Positions 26,462 to 34,852 of a DNA stretch of 64,000 bases are shown here, one piece after another. The DNA is from JBICIG01 sp043101605 (GTDB taxonomy: Bacteria; Planctomycetota; Phycisphaerae; Phycisphaerales; UBA1924): contig JBICIG010000093.1 in NCBI GenBank assembly GCA_043101605.1, forward strand, positions 1-64,000, written 5' to 3'. The stretch's first letter is position 1; each line of letters opens with the position of its first letter. The notes below the pieces were generated by a model. The model worked only from the letters and a program-made list of their open reading frames with translations, was not told the DNA's origin and did no database searches. A program made the translations under genes and the position numbers.

Positions 26462-27517
26462 ATGACGAGCCAGGGACCATCCGAATCTCCGACGCCCAAG
26501 CCGCGGGTGGTGCTGTGCCCGTATTGCGGGAACGCGTCGCCGGATCCCTCGGCATGCCGATCGTGCGGCGGGCGGTTCGATCCGCTCTCGAGGCAGGCTT
26601 CGCAGAACGGGATGGGCCCGTGGTATCTGCGTGATCCGGCGCAGCCGTTCCGCCCGGGATGCTCGTACGCGGTGCTGGTGAAGTTGGTCGAGAAGGGGCG
26701 GATCGGGCCGGAGGCGGTGATCCGCGGCCCGACGACGCATCAGTTCTGGTCGCTGGCGAGGCGGGTACCCGGCGTGGCGCACCGCCTGGGGATCTGCCAC
26801 AGTTGCCAATCGGAGGTGGAGCCGACGGACTTCGCGTGCCGGAACTGCCAGGCATCGTTCGCGCCCATCCCGGATCGGCAGCACCTTGGATTGATGGAGC
26901 AGCGTTGGTTGCCGGGGCACGGGGACGACCCGGCGATTCGGGCAGCGGCGCTGGGGGGATCGAGCGATCGACCGGCCGAAGTCCAGCCCGTGCGGCGGGA
27001 GACGCCGGCGCAGCCCGTTGAAAAGGCGTTGATTCCGGATGCCGTTCCACGCCGCGGGAAGGAGCGGCGATCGAGTGCCGCGTTGATCGTCGGCACCCTG
27101 ATCATCGGCGGGCTGATCGCGTCGGCGGGGTGGTGGCTCGCGACGGGGCCGAGTTGGCTGGGGGGGCTGAGCGGCCCGGAAACCGAGGGCAGCGACGAGC
27201 GGATTTCGCGGGCGGCCGGGCGCCTGCCCGAGATTGCCGCGGAGCCTGCGGCCGGAGACTCTCCGGATCGCGTCGTGGCAGCCGAGTCTCCCGCCGAACC
27301 GAAGCCTGGAAGCGGCAGGGAGCCGCAGGATGCGGCCGAGGGTGAGCCTTCAATCGAATCCGCGTGGTCGGACTGGGAGACGCTGGCGGGAGCGTCCGGC
27401 GAGCCGGGGGAGTTGCGACGGCTGGCTTCAGAGCTTCGAGGGCGGCGGGATCTGGTGAAAGTCCGGGAGGCGGTCGCCCGGCGGGCGGCGCTGCTGGATG
27501 CGATCGGGATCCGATAA
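26462..27517 (+). CDS. Zinc-ribbon membrane protein with GYF-like segment
   Basis: 351 aa from ATG 26462. Two four-cysteine zinc ribbons are visible: CPYCGNASPDPSACRSCG (about residue 19) and CHSCQSEVEPTDFACRNC (about 113). Between them GPWYLRDPAQPFRPG...VEKGRIGPEAVIRGP resembles a GYF_2-like domain. A single hydrophobic helix lies at about 198-222, then a Pro/Glu-rich tail that would be outside the cytoplasm. A TATACC hexamer lies eight bases before the ATG. Function unknown; it could be a membrane sensor or scaffold. Confidence 0.75.
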   Translation: MTSQGPSESPTPKPRVVLCPYCGNASPDPSACRSCGGRFDPLSRQASQNGMGPWYLRDPAQPFRPGCSYAVLVKLVEKGRIGPEAVIRGPTTHQFWSLARRVPGVAHRLGICHSCQSEVEPTDFACRNCQASFAPIPDRQHLGLMEQRWLPGHGDDPAIRAAALGGSSDRPAEVQPVRRETPAQPVEKALIPDAVPRRGKERRSSAALIVGTLIIGGLIASAGWWLATGPSWLGGLSGPETEGSDERISRAAGRLPEIAAEPAAGDSPDRVVAAESPAEPKPGSGREPQDAAEGEPSIESAWSDWETLAGASGEPGELRRLASELRGRRDLVKVREAVARRAALLDAIGIR

Positions 27518-27591
27518 GGCTTTGTTGGAACGAAGGTTAGCAATGCGTGCGGGCGGTGGGCGCTGGGACGATCGTGGAGTGGGAATGAGAC

Positions 27592-27621
27592 TTGCCAAAC
27601 CGGTGCGGTTTGGTGTAGTTT
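27592..27621 (+). promoter_or_regulatory. Possible promoter with internal dyad upstream of the pseudopilin-like array
   Basis: TTGCCA (27592-27597) and TAGTTT (27616-27621) are 18 bases apart. Between and over them lies a perfect dyad CCAAACC-GGTGC-GGTTTGG (27595-27613), which looks like an operator. A GCGGCG/CGCCGC hairpin (27640-27659) would lie in the mRNA leader. Start of the first array gene is at 27716. Confidence 0.45.
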
Positions 27622-27715
27622 AGAGAAGCCGTAGAGGGGGCGGCGTTTCTTTTCGCCGCATTCGCGGCATTCGGTAACCCGGGCGTGCAACGCGCCCCAT
27701 AGAGCGGAGCAGACC

Positions 27716-28768
27716 ATGATTCGCGATCGCGTGATCGTCCGAGGTCGCCGCGGCGGCTTTACTCTCATCGAACTCTTGGTGGTGATTGCGATCATCGCGC
27801 TGTTGATCGGCATTCTGTTGCCGGCATTGGGCGAGGTGCGTCGGGTTGCGCGTTTGACGCGTTGCCAGGCGAACCTGAGCCAGTTGGGTAAAGCGGCGCT
27901 TTCCTACGGCACGGAGTTCCAGGACCGCATCTTCGCGTTCACCTGGACCTCGACCGAAGGCCGCAGCAATTTCAACGATCTGAACAGCCAGCGACAGGGC
28001 GGCGGGACGAACTCGTCGTCGGCGCAGGCGGTGGACATCATCCGTCGGCGGACCGGACGCGACAACTTCCAGCTCATTTCGGGCTGGATCCCGAATGTGC
28101 TGTACTCGCACCTGGTCCTGCAGGACTACATGGCGGCGAGGCTCCCCGAGCCGCTGGTGGTCTGCCCGGAAGACAAGAACCGCATCAACTGGCAGAAGGA
28201 CCCGGTGAACCGGTTCGACGAAGGCTTCTGGCTGCCCGATCAGCCCTCGCCGACTTCCCAGCGTTGGCCGTACAGCGCGAGCTACCAGCTCACGCCGGCC
28301 GGCTACGACCCGCTGCAGAGCACTGCGGTGCGCGGCAGCGTGCTCCCGATCGCCCAGTCGAGCACGCACAGCTTCTACAGCGTCGATTCGCGGAACCAGC
28401 TCGGCAATCTGCGGCTGTCGCAGGTGCAGTTCGCGTCGCAGAAGGTGATGATGGCCGACTCTCACAGTCGGCATAAGGGCAACATCCAGCTCTACTACGG
28501 CTATCGCGACGCGACCCAGCCGGTGCTCTACTACGACAGTTCCGTGCGTGAGCTCGCGACTGACGACTCCAACCGTGGCTGGAATCCGCGCAGCCCCACG
28601 GCCCGCGGCCCGATGATCTACTCGTATGACCCGAGCGATTGGGAGCCGCCGCTCCGCAACGGTTCGTACGACGGCTCCGATCGCGTCTTCGGGTACTACC
28701 GCTGGACGCGTCTGGGCCTCCGCGGCATCGATTCGGGCGCCCAGGAGGTCGACTCGGGGCAGCTCTGA
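27716..28768 (+). CDS. Pseudopilin-like protein, tandem array copy 1
   Basis: 350 aa. A short basic leader is followed by the prepilin signal G-F-T-L-I-E-L-L-V-V-I-A-I-I (residue 14 on) and the conserved E-V-R-R-V-A-R-L-T-R-C-Q-A-N-L. The globular part shares blocks with the next two genes: GWIPNVLYSHLVLQDY, VVCPEDKNR, R-W-P-Y-S-A-S-Y-Q, S-Q-K-V-M-M-A-D-S-H and the C-terminus E-V-D-S-G-Q-L. No enzyme motif is seen. The place of the H-x9-DG element is taken by a degenerate Y-Y-D-S-S. Probably processed by a prepilin peptidase; role unknown. Confidence 0.85.
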   Translation: MIRDRVIVRGRRGGFTLIELLVVIAIIALLIGILLPALGEVRRVARLTRCQANLSQLGKAALSYGTEFQDRIFAFTWTSTEGRSNFNDLNSQRQGGGTNSSSAQAVDIIRRRTGRDNFQLISGWIPNVLYSHLVLQDYMAARLPEPLVVCPEDKNRINWQKDPVNRFDEGFWLPDQPSPTSQRWPYSASYQLTPAGYDPLQSTAVRGSVLPIAQSSTHSFYSVDSRNQLGNLRLSQVQFASQKVMMADSHSRHKGNIQLYYGYRDATQPVLYYDSSVRELATDDSNRGWNPRSPTARGPMIYSYDPSDWEPPLRNGSYDGSDRVFGYYRWTRLGLRGIDSGAQEVDSGQL

Positions 28769-28824
28769 TCGGAACCGCTCCGCTCGACCGCGGGTCGGTT
28801 CGAGCGTTGGTCGCTGATCGAAAC

Positions 28825-28858
28825 GCGTGCCCGGGACCGGAAGCGGCCCCGGGCATGC
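28825..28858 (+). other. Hairpin between array copies 1 and 2
   Basis: An 11-base stem (28825-28835 with 28848-28858, one G-T pair, core GCCCGGG/CCCGGGC) closes a 12-base loop. No T-run follows, so it may be an mRNA-stability or attenuation element rather than an intrinsic terminator. Confidence 0.4.
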
Positions 28859-28889
28859 TTCGCAGAGTCCACGCCGGAGGGAACAGGTC

Positions 28890-29954
28890 ATGAGACTTCT
28901 CAGGAACCGTCGTGTCCGCGGCTTTACTCTCATCGAACTCCTGGTGGTGATTGCGATCATCGCGCTGCTGATCGGCATTCTGTTGCCGGCATTGGGCGAG
29001 GTGCGTCGGGTTGCGCGTTTGACGCGTTGCCAGGCGAACCTGAGCCAGTTGGGCAAGGCGGCGCTTTCCTACGGCACGGAGTTCCAGGACCGCATCTTCG
29101 CGTTCACCTGGACGGCCCGCGAAGGCCGGAGCAACTTCAACGACCTCGAGTCGCAGCGGACGCAGGGCGGCGTGGCGGCGTCGTCGGCGCAGGCGATCGA
29201 CATCATCCGCAGGCGCACGGGGCGCGACAACTTCGCGCTCATCGGGGGCTGGATCCCGAATGTGCTGTACTCGCACCTGGTGCTGCAGGACTACATGGCG
29301 GCCCGCCTCCCCGAGCCGCTGGTCGTCTGCCCGGAGGACAAGAACCGGCTCAACTGGCAGAAGGACCCGGCGAACCGGTTTGACGAAGGCTTCTGGCTGC
29401 CCAACCAGCCCAACGCGGCCGACCCGATCCAGCGTCGCTGGCCCTACAGCGCGAGCTACCAGCTCACGCCGGCGGGCTACGACCCGATGCAGAGCACGAC
29501 CGCGACGACCTTCAACCCGGTGCGTCAGGCGGGCACGCACGGGTTCTACTACACCGACAGTCGCGTGGCGTACGGCAACCAGCGGCTGAGCACGGTGGTG
29601 TTCCCGTCGCAGAAGGTGATGATGGCCGACTCGCACGGGCGTCACAAGAGCAACATCCAGCTCTACTACGGCTACCGCGATTCGACCCAGCCCCTGCTCT
29701 ACTACGATTCATCGGTGCGAGAGTCTGCGACGAAGGACTCCAACCGGGGCTGGGAGCCGGCGAGCAAGACCTCGCGGTCGCCGCACCGGTTCAGCTATGC
29801 CCCGAGTCTCTGGGAGCCGCCGCTGCGGGATGGCAGTTGGCCGGACTTGGGCGGCTCGGGGGGCGATCCGGTCTTTGGTTGGTATCGCTACACCCGGCTG
29901 GGGCTGAAGGGGATCGACTTCGGCGCCCGCGAGGTGGATAGCGGACAGCTCTGA
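28890..29954 (+). CDS. Pseudopilin-like protein, tandem array copy 2
   Basis: 354 aa from ATG 28890, preceded by GGAGG nine bases upstream. A longer frame from 28827 lacks support. The prepilin signal starts at residue 11. It is strongly similar to copies 1 and 3 over the whole length. Bases 28920-29113 are almost identical to copy 1 (see findings). The C-terminus reads K-G-I-D-F-G-A-R-E-V-D-S-G-Q-L. Copy-specific differences cluster in the middle, around 29480-29590. Confidence 0.85.
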   Translation: MRLLRNRRVRGFTLIELLVVIAIIALLIGILLPALGEVRRVARLTRCQANLSQLGKAALSYGTEFQDRIFAFTWTAREGRSNFNDLESQRTQGGVAASSAQAIDIIRRRTGRDNFALIGGWIPNVLYSHLVLQDYMAARLPEPLVVCPEDKNRLNWQKDPANRFDEGFWLPNQPNAADPIQRRWPYSASYQLTPAGYDPMQSTTATTFNPVRQAGTHGFYYTDSRVAYGNQRLSTVVFPSQKVMMADSHGRHKSNIQLYYGYRDSTQPLLYYDSSVRESATKDSNRGWEPASKTSRSPHRFSYAPSLWEPPLRDGSWPDLGGSGGDPVFGWYRYTRLGLKGIDFGAREVDSGQL

Positions 29955-30071
29955 TCGCGAACTGTTCGGAATCCGTCAAAAATAGACCGCGCCCCCGCGA
30001 ACCGATGCGTAAACTGGTCCGAATCGGATCGCGGGGGGAGTGCGGGGTCACTGCACCAAGGAAGCGGTGTA

Positions 30072-30115
30072 CCGGAACAAATCCGGAAGAGATCCGGAAC
30101 ATAGCCGGAACAAAG
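30072..30115 (+). repeat. Four tandem 11-base repeats upstream of array copy 3
   Basis: Four head-to-tail units of CCGGAACAAAT type (30072, 30083, 30094, 30105), each starting CCGGAA, end 11 bases before the start codon at 30127. The period is one helical turn, as in arrays of protein-binding sites. They could also act in the mRNA leader. Confidence 0.6.
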
Positions 30116-30126
30116 AGGTACCAAAG

Positions 30127-31176
30127 ATGATGCATCCGTTGAGGTGGCGAGGAGCCGACCGGAAGTCGGGCTTCACGCTGATTGAACTTCTTGTCGTCAT
30201 TGCGATCATCGCGCTCCTGATCGGCATCCTGCTGCCGGCGCTGGGCGAGGTTCGCCGCGTCGCGCGGATGACCAAGTGCCAGGCGAACCTGAGCCAGATC
30301 GGCAAGGCGTCCGCCTCGTACGCGACCGAGTTCCAGGACCGGATCTTCTCGTTCTCCTGGACGGCCAACGAGGGGCGGAGCACCTTCAACGATCTCGAGT
30401 CGCAGCGTCGCACGGGCGGCGTGGCGGCGTCGGCGGCTCAGGCGGTCGACATCATCCGCCGGCGCACCGGCCGCGAGAACTTCCCGCGGATCGACGGCTG
30501 GATCCCCAATGTGCTGTACACGCACCTCGTGCTGCAGGACTACATGGCGGCCCGCCTGCCCGAGCCGCTGGTGGTCTGCCCCGAGGACAAGAACCGCAAC
30601 AACTGGCAGAAGGACCCCGTCAACCGCTTCGACGAGGGCTTCTGGCTCCCCGAGCAGCCCTCGCCGGACTCCAAGCGTTGGCCGTACAGCGCCAGCTACC
30701 AGATGGTCCCGGCCGGGTATGACCCGAACCAGAGCACGGCGGTCCCCGGTCTCGGCCGCATCTACCAGACCGCGCACAACACCTACTTCACCTTCACGAA
30801 TGTCGGCTACGGCAACCTGAAGTACGCCCAGGTGCAGTTCAGCTCGCAGAAGGTCCTGATGATGGACTCGCACGGGCGGCACAAGGGCAATGTCCAGCTC
30901 TATTACGGGTATCGCGATTCCACCCAGCCCCTGCTCTTCTTCGATTCCTCGGTCCGCGAGGGCGCGACCAAGGACGCCAATCGCGGCTGGAACCCCGCCT
31001 CGCCCACCAGCCGGACGCCTTCCCGCATCACCTACACCCCGGCGGAGTACGAGCCGCCGCTGCGTGACGGGTCGTACGGTGGTGGCGATGTGAACTTCGG
31101 CTACTACCGCTGGACGCGCCTCGGCCTGAAGGGCATCGACTTTGGCGCCCGCGAGGTGGACTCCGGTCAGCTCTGA
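30127..31176 (+). CDS. Pseudopilin-like protein, tandem array copy 3
   Basis: 349 aa from ATG 30127; the next codon is also ATG. AAAGAGG lies upstream. Prepilin signal starts at residue 15. The N-terminal peptide is almost the same as in copies 1 and 2 but uses different, more GC-rich codons. Shared blocks GWIPNVLY, VCPEDKNR, S-Q-K-V-L-M-M-D-S-H-G-R-H-K-G and R-E-V-D-S-G-Q-L are present. The gene is followed by an intrinsic terminator. It may have its own promoter in the 172-base gap before it, where the 11-base repeats lie. Confidence 0.85.
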   Translation: MMHPLRWRGADRKSGFTLIELLVVIAIIALLIGILLPALGEVRRVARMTKCQANLSQIGKASASYATEFQDRIFSFSWTANEGRSTFNDLESQRRTGGVAASAAQAVDIIRRRTGRENFPRIDGWIPNVLYTHLVLQDYMAARLPEPLVVCPEDKNRNNWQKDPVNRFDEGFWLPEQPSPDSKRWPYSASYQMVPAGYDPNQSTAVPGLGRIYQTAHNTYFTFTNVGYGNLKYAQVQFSSQKVLMMDSHGRHKGNVQLYYGYRDSTQPLLFFDSSVREGATKDANRGWNPASPTSRTPSRITYTPAEYEPPLRDGSYGGGDVNFGYYRWTRLGLKGIDFGAREVDSGQL

Positions 31177-31212
31177 TCCGACGGCTTCGGCCGACTCATC
31201 CAGTTCTTTCGG

Positions 31213-31246
31213 CCGCCCCGGTTCACGCCGGGGCGGTTCGTTTCTG
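31213..31246 (+). terminator. Rho-independent terminator after array copy 3
   Basis: A perfect nine-base stem, CCGCCCCGG (31213-31221) with CCGGGGCGG (31228-31236), has a six-base loop and is followed by TTCGTTTCT. It separates copy 3 from the divergent copy 4. Confidence 0.7.
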
Positions 31247-31368
31247 CCGCTGATCCCACACGGCGATTCGCGCCATCTGAATCGCGCGGGTGGTTCCCCA
31301 CCCGGAGCGTTTGGCGCATACTGGGGCGGTCTTTCCGCGTCACTGTTTCGATCGGGAAAGGGATTGCC

Positions 31369-32577
31369 ATGGCAGTGATGACAAGCATGTCAGGAACGAT
31401 TGGATCCGGATCGCCGCATCTCCCGCTCGCCAGGCCTGCCCGGCTCGCGCGAAGGGGTTTGACGCTGTTCGAGCTTCTGATCGCCGGCTCGACGCTGCTG
31501 GCCGGGACGGCGCTGCTGTTGCCCTCGCTCTCTCGCGCGCGGGAAGCCGCCCGCGACACGGTGTCGCTCTCGAACCTGCGTCAGTTGTCGATGGCGAGCA
31601 TGACCTATTCGACGGAGTTTCGCGATCGGCTGCCGGCGTTCAACTGGACCGACCGGCTCGGCGCGTCGAGGTATGACGATCTCGAGCGGCAGCGGGCCCG
31701 GGGCGGGGCGGCGTCGCGAGCGGCGCAGGCGGTGGACCTGCTCCGCCGCCGTGCCGGGCGGGAGGACATCCCGCCGATCGAAGGCTGGCTCCCTGATCCG
31801 CTCTACACGCCGGTGCTCCTGAGCGAGTATCTGACGGCCCGGCTCCCGGAGAACATCGTGGTCTCGCCACGGGACGCACTTCTTGGCGACTGGCAGGACG
31901 ACCCGCGGGGGAGCTTCGATCGGGGGGGTTGGGGCGATCGTCAGCCCGAGCCGACGCCCGGAGCGAAGCGCTGGCCCTATTCGAGTTCCTACGAGTTCGT
32001 CCCGGCGGGCTGGGACGCGGCCCAGACGCTCGCGACCCGGCCCGGCTTCGAGCGAACGCCGGTGCGACAGGGTCGGCGGCACGACGTCTATCTCGTCAGC
32101 GACTCCCTGGATCTCCCCGCGCCGCAGGTGTCGATGGCGATGTTCCCCGCGAGCAAGGTTCAGATCGTCGAGTCGATCGGCACGGGCAGGAGCGGGCTGT
32201 TCGGAACGGGCACGACGAGGCGTTTCTTCACCAGCCCGGGCGTGCGCTCGCCGCAGGCGTTCTTCGACGGGCACGCGAGGATCATCGAGGCCTCGGGAGT
32301 GAACCCGGGTTGGGATCCGCACAAGCCGAGCGGCGCGGCGCCGACGCTGTTCGCGGCCGGAGTCGATCCATGGCACTTCGCCGAGGATCCGGACCTGATG
32401 CCCGAGACCGTCGCGGGTCGCCAGCGATGGACGCGAGGCGGGCTGCGGGGGATCGATGTCGATGCGCCAGAGATCGCGACGGGCCAGCCCGGCGCGTGGG
32501 ACGGGCGGACCGAGGGGTGGCAGGGCGTCGTGATGGAAGCCGAGCGGCGGGATGGGACGACGCCCGTCGACTGGTGA
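31369..32577 (+). CDS. Pseudopilin-like protein, diverged array copy 4
   Basis: 402 aa. A longer leader (about 32 residues) precedes a modified prepilin signal: R-R-G-L-T-L-F-E-L-L-I-A-G-S, Glu still at +5. The order of blocks matches copies 1-3: E-G-W-L-P-D-P-L-Y, Y-L-T-A-R-L-P-E-N, K-R-W-P-Y-S-S-S-Y, then R-W-T-R-G-G-L-R-G-I-D. It keeps a canonical Q-A-F-F-D-G-H where the others have Y-Y-D-S-S. It extends about 30 residues beyond the others at the C-terminus. Function unknown; it may be a minor-component counterpart of the array. Confidence 0.8.
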   Translation: MAVMTSMSGTIGSGSPHLPLARPARLARRGLTLFELLIAGSTLLAGTALLLPSLSRAREAARDTVSLSNLRQLSMASMTYSTEFRDRLPAFNWTDRLGASRYDDLERQRARGGAASRAAQAVDLLRRRAGREDIPPIEGWLPDPLYTPVLLSEYLTARLPENIVVSPRDALLGDWQDDPRGSFDRGGWGDRQPEPTPGAKRWPYSSSYEFVPAGWDAAQTLATRPGFERTPVRQGRRHDVYLVSDSLDLPAPQVSMAMFPASKVQIVESIGTGRSGLFGTGTTRRFFTSPGVRSPQAFFDGHARIIEASGVNPGWDPHKPSGAAPTLFAAGVDPWHFAEDPDLMPETVAGRQRWTRGGLRGIDVDAPEIATGQPGAWDGRTEGWQGVVMEAERRDGTTPVDW

Positions 32578-32704
32578 GTGAGGCCGGCGGGTCCCGGCCC
32601 GCCGCGGCCGCGTAGGATCCCGCGTCGCTCGGCGTGCGGCGGGCGGGTTGCCCGGCCGCGGGTTGCTTGCCGAGCCGTGACCCACCGGCGCGGGAGGCGA
32701 AGGC

Positions 32705-33676
32705 GTGAAGGTTCTCATCGCGGACAAGTTCGAGGCCGAGGGCGTGGCCGGTCTCGAGGGGCTCGGTTGCGAGGTGATCCAGAGCCCGGATCTCGAGGGC
32801 GAATCGCTGGCCGATGCCGTGGCGCGGGCCAAGCCCGACGCGCTGATCGTGCGTTCGACGAAGGTGGGCGCGGCGGTGATCGCCGCGGGCGAGTCGCTGC
32901 GGCTGATCATCCGCGCCGGCGCGGGTACGGACAACATCGACTCGAACGCGGCGACCGAGCGCGGGATCGCGGTCTGCAACTGTCCCGGGATGAACGCCGA
33001 CGCGGTCGCCGAACTGACGATGGGGCTGATGATCGCGTGCGATCGGCGGATCGTCGAGCAGACCAACCAGCTCGCGGGCGGGCGCTGGAACAAGAAGGAA
33101 TTCTCGAAATCGCGCGGGCTCAAAGGCCGGCACCTGCTGGTGGTGGGCACGGGCGCGATCGGGCTGGGGGTGGTCCGCCGGGCCAAGGCGTTCGGGATGC
33201 ATGTGTCGGTGCAGTCGCGGAGCCTGACGCGCAAGTGGGCGACCGAACTCGGCGTCGGGCTGGTCGGTTCCTCGCGTGAGGACCTGCTCAAGGCCCTGCC
33301 CGATATGGATGTGGTGTCGATGCATGTGCCGCTGGGCGACGACACGATGGACCTGTGCAACGCCGACTTCTTCGGCGCGATGAAGCCCGGATCGATCTTC
33401 CTGAACACCTCGCGGGGCGGGGTGGTCGATGAGTCGGCCCTCCTCGAGGCGGTCGAGAAGCGGGGGATCCGGGCGGGGGTGGATGTCTACAACGACCAGC
33501 CCTCGGGCAAGGATGAGCCCTGGCAGTGCCCGCTGGCGGGTGTTCCCGGGGTGGTCACGACCCATCACTGCGGGGCCTCGACCGACCAGGCGCAGCTCGC
33601 GGTCGCCGAGGAGGTCGTGCGTATCATTCGGATGTACCAGGCCCACGGGACCTTCGAGAACCGAGTCAACGGCTGA
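32705..33676 (+). CDS. serA: D-2-hydroxyacid dehydrogenase, probable phosphoglycerate dehydrogenase
   Basis: 323 aa from GTG 32705. It has the NAD-binding G-T-G-A-I-G-L-G-V (about residue 149), Arg in NTSRGGVVDE (about 238), a Glu equivalent in the V-D-V-Y-N-D-Q-P block, and H-H-C-G-A-S-T (about 283) with the catalytic His. The substrate-binding part R-A-G-A-G-T-D-N-I-D is typical of SerA. The protein lacks the C-terminal ACT regulatory domain, so feedback control by serine through that domain is not expected. The serC gene follows after 18 bases, which supports a role in serine biosynthesis from 3-phosphoglycerate. Confidence 0.85.
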   Translation: MKVLIADKFEAEGVAGLEGLGCEVIQSPDLEGESLADAVARAKPDALIVRSTKVGAAVIAAGESLRLIIRAGAGTDNIDSNAATERGIAVCNCPGMNADAVAELTMGLMIACDRRIVEQTNQLAGGRWNKKEFSKSRGLKGRHLLVVGTGAIGLGVVRRAKAFGMHVSVQSRSLTRKWATELGVGLVGSSREDLLKALPDMDVVSMHVPLGDDTMDLCNADFFGAMKPGSIFLNTSRGGVVDESALLEAVEKRGIRAGVDVYNDQPSGKDEPWQCPLAGVPGVVTTHHCGASTDQAQLAVAEEVVRIIRMYQAHGTFENRVNG

Positions 33677-33694
33677 CGCCGCGGGAGAATCGCG

Positions 33695-34825
33695 ATGACG
33701 AGCACCAGCACGACCGTTTCGTCCGCTGCCGGCGGCACTTCGGGGCGGACCTACAACTTCTCGGCCGGTCCCGGGGCGCTGCCCGAGTCGGTCCTGCGGC
33801 AGGCGCAGGAGGACATCTGGGATCTCTTCGGCACGGGCATCGGGATCCTTGAGCACAGCCACCGGGGCAAGGCGTACGACCGCGTGCTCGAGGAGGCGAT
33901 CGCCGACTGCCGCAAGGTCGGGAGCATCCCCGATGACTACGAGGTGATGTTCGTCCAGGGCGGCGCGACGACGCAGTGTTTCCAGGTGCCGATGTACTTC
34001 CTCGCCGAGGACCGCACCGCGGACTACTTTGAGACGGGCAAGTGGGCGCAGGACTCCATCCACGAGGCCAAGCGCTACGGGCATGTGCATGTCTGCGGCT
34101 CGTCGGCGGCGTCGAACTTCGACCACATCCCCACCGGCGACGAGGTGTCGCACTCGGACAATCCGGTCTATGTCCACTTCACCTCGAACAACACGATCAT
34201 GGGCACCGAGTTCCAGACCGAGCCCGAGGCTCCCGGCGATGCGTTCCTCGTGTGCGACGCGTCGAGCGATATCTTCAGCCGCCCGATCGATGTGACCAAG
34301 TACGGCTTCATCTACGCGGGCGGGCAGAAGAACCTGGGCCCGGCGGGCACGGTGCTGGTGATCGCCCGCAAGGATGTGCTCAAGCGCAATGTGCGCGAGA
34401 TGCCGTGGATGCTCGACTACGCGCTGCTCGCCAAGAAGGAATCACGGTACAACACCCCGCCGACCTTCGGCGTGTACCTGATGGGGCAGGTCTTCAAGTG
34501 GATCCTGTCGCAGGGCGGCGTCAACGCGATCGAGAAGGCCAACCGCGACAAGGCGAAGATCATCTACGATGTCATCGACGCCAGCGGCTTCTACGAGGGG
34601 CACGCCACCCTTGAGAGCCGCTCGATGATGAACATCACCTTCCGGCTCCCCTCCGAGGAACTGACCGAGAAGTTCATCGCCGAGGCGGGCGAGCACGGCA
34701 TGGACGGGCTGCCCGGGCATCGCTCTGTCGGGGGCATCCGCGCCTCGATCTACAACGCTTTCCCCCGGGCGGGCTGCGAGGCGTTCGCCCAGTTCATGCG
34801 CGACTTCGAGCAGCGGAACGGCTGA
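33695..34825 (+). CDS. serC: Phosphoserine aminotransferase
   Basis: 376 aa. Family features are present: YNFSAGPGALPESVL at the N-terminus, S-H-R-G-K-A-Y, FVQGGATTQCFQVPM, V-C-D-A-S-S-D-I-F-S-R, the PLP lysine in YAGGQKNLGPAG (about residue 210), and G-L-P-G-H-R-S-V-G-G-I-R-A-S-I-Y-N near the end. It converts 3-phosphohydroxypyruvate to phosphoserine with glutamate as amino donor. It is in an operon with the SerA-like gene and converges with the glycosyltransferase gene. Confidence 0.97.
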   Translation: MTSTSTTVSSAAGGTSGRTYNFSAGPGALPESVLRQAQEDIWDLFGTGIGILEHSHRGKAYDRVLEEAIADCRKVGSIPDDYEVMFVQGGATTQCFQVPMYFLAEDRTADYFETGKWAQDSIHEAKRYGHVHVCGSSAASNFDHIPTGDEVSHSDNPVYVHFTSNNTIMGTEFQTEPEAPGDAFLVCDASSDIFSRPIDVTKYGFIYAGGQKNLGPAGTVLVIARKDVLKRNVREMPWMLDYALLAKKESRYNTPPTFGVYLMGQVFKWILSQGGVNAIEKANRDKAKIIYDVIDASGFYEGHATLESRSMMNITFRLPSEELTEKFIAEAGEHGMDGLPGHRSVGGIRASIYNAFPRAGCEAFAQFMRDFEQRNG

Positions 34826-34852
34826 GCCGGTCCGCCGGCGCCTCCGAAGGGC

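Noticed and set aside
32586..32603. GGCGGG/CCCGCC hairpin after array copy 4 as a terminator
   Set aside because: Only a six-base stem with no T-run; such stems are common by chance at this GC content.
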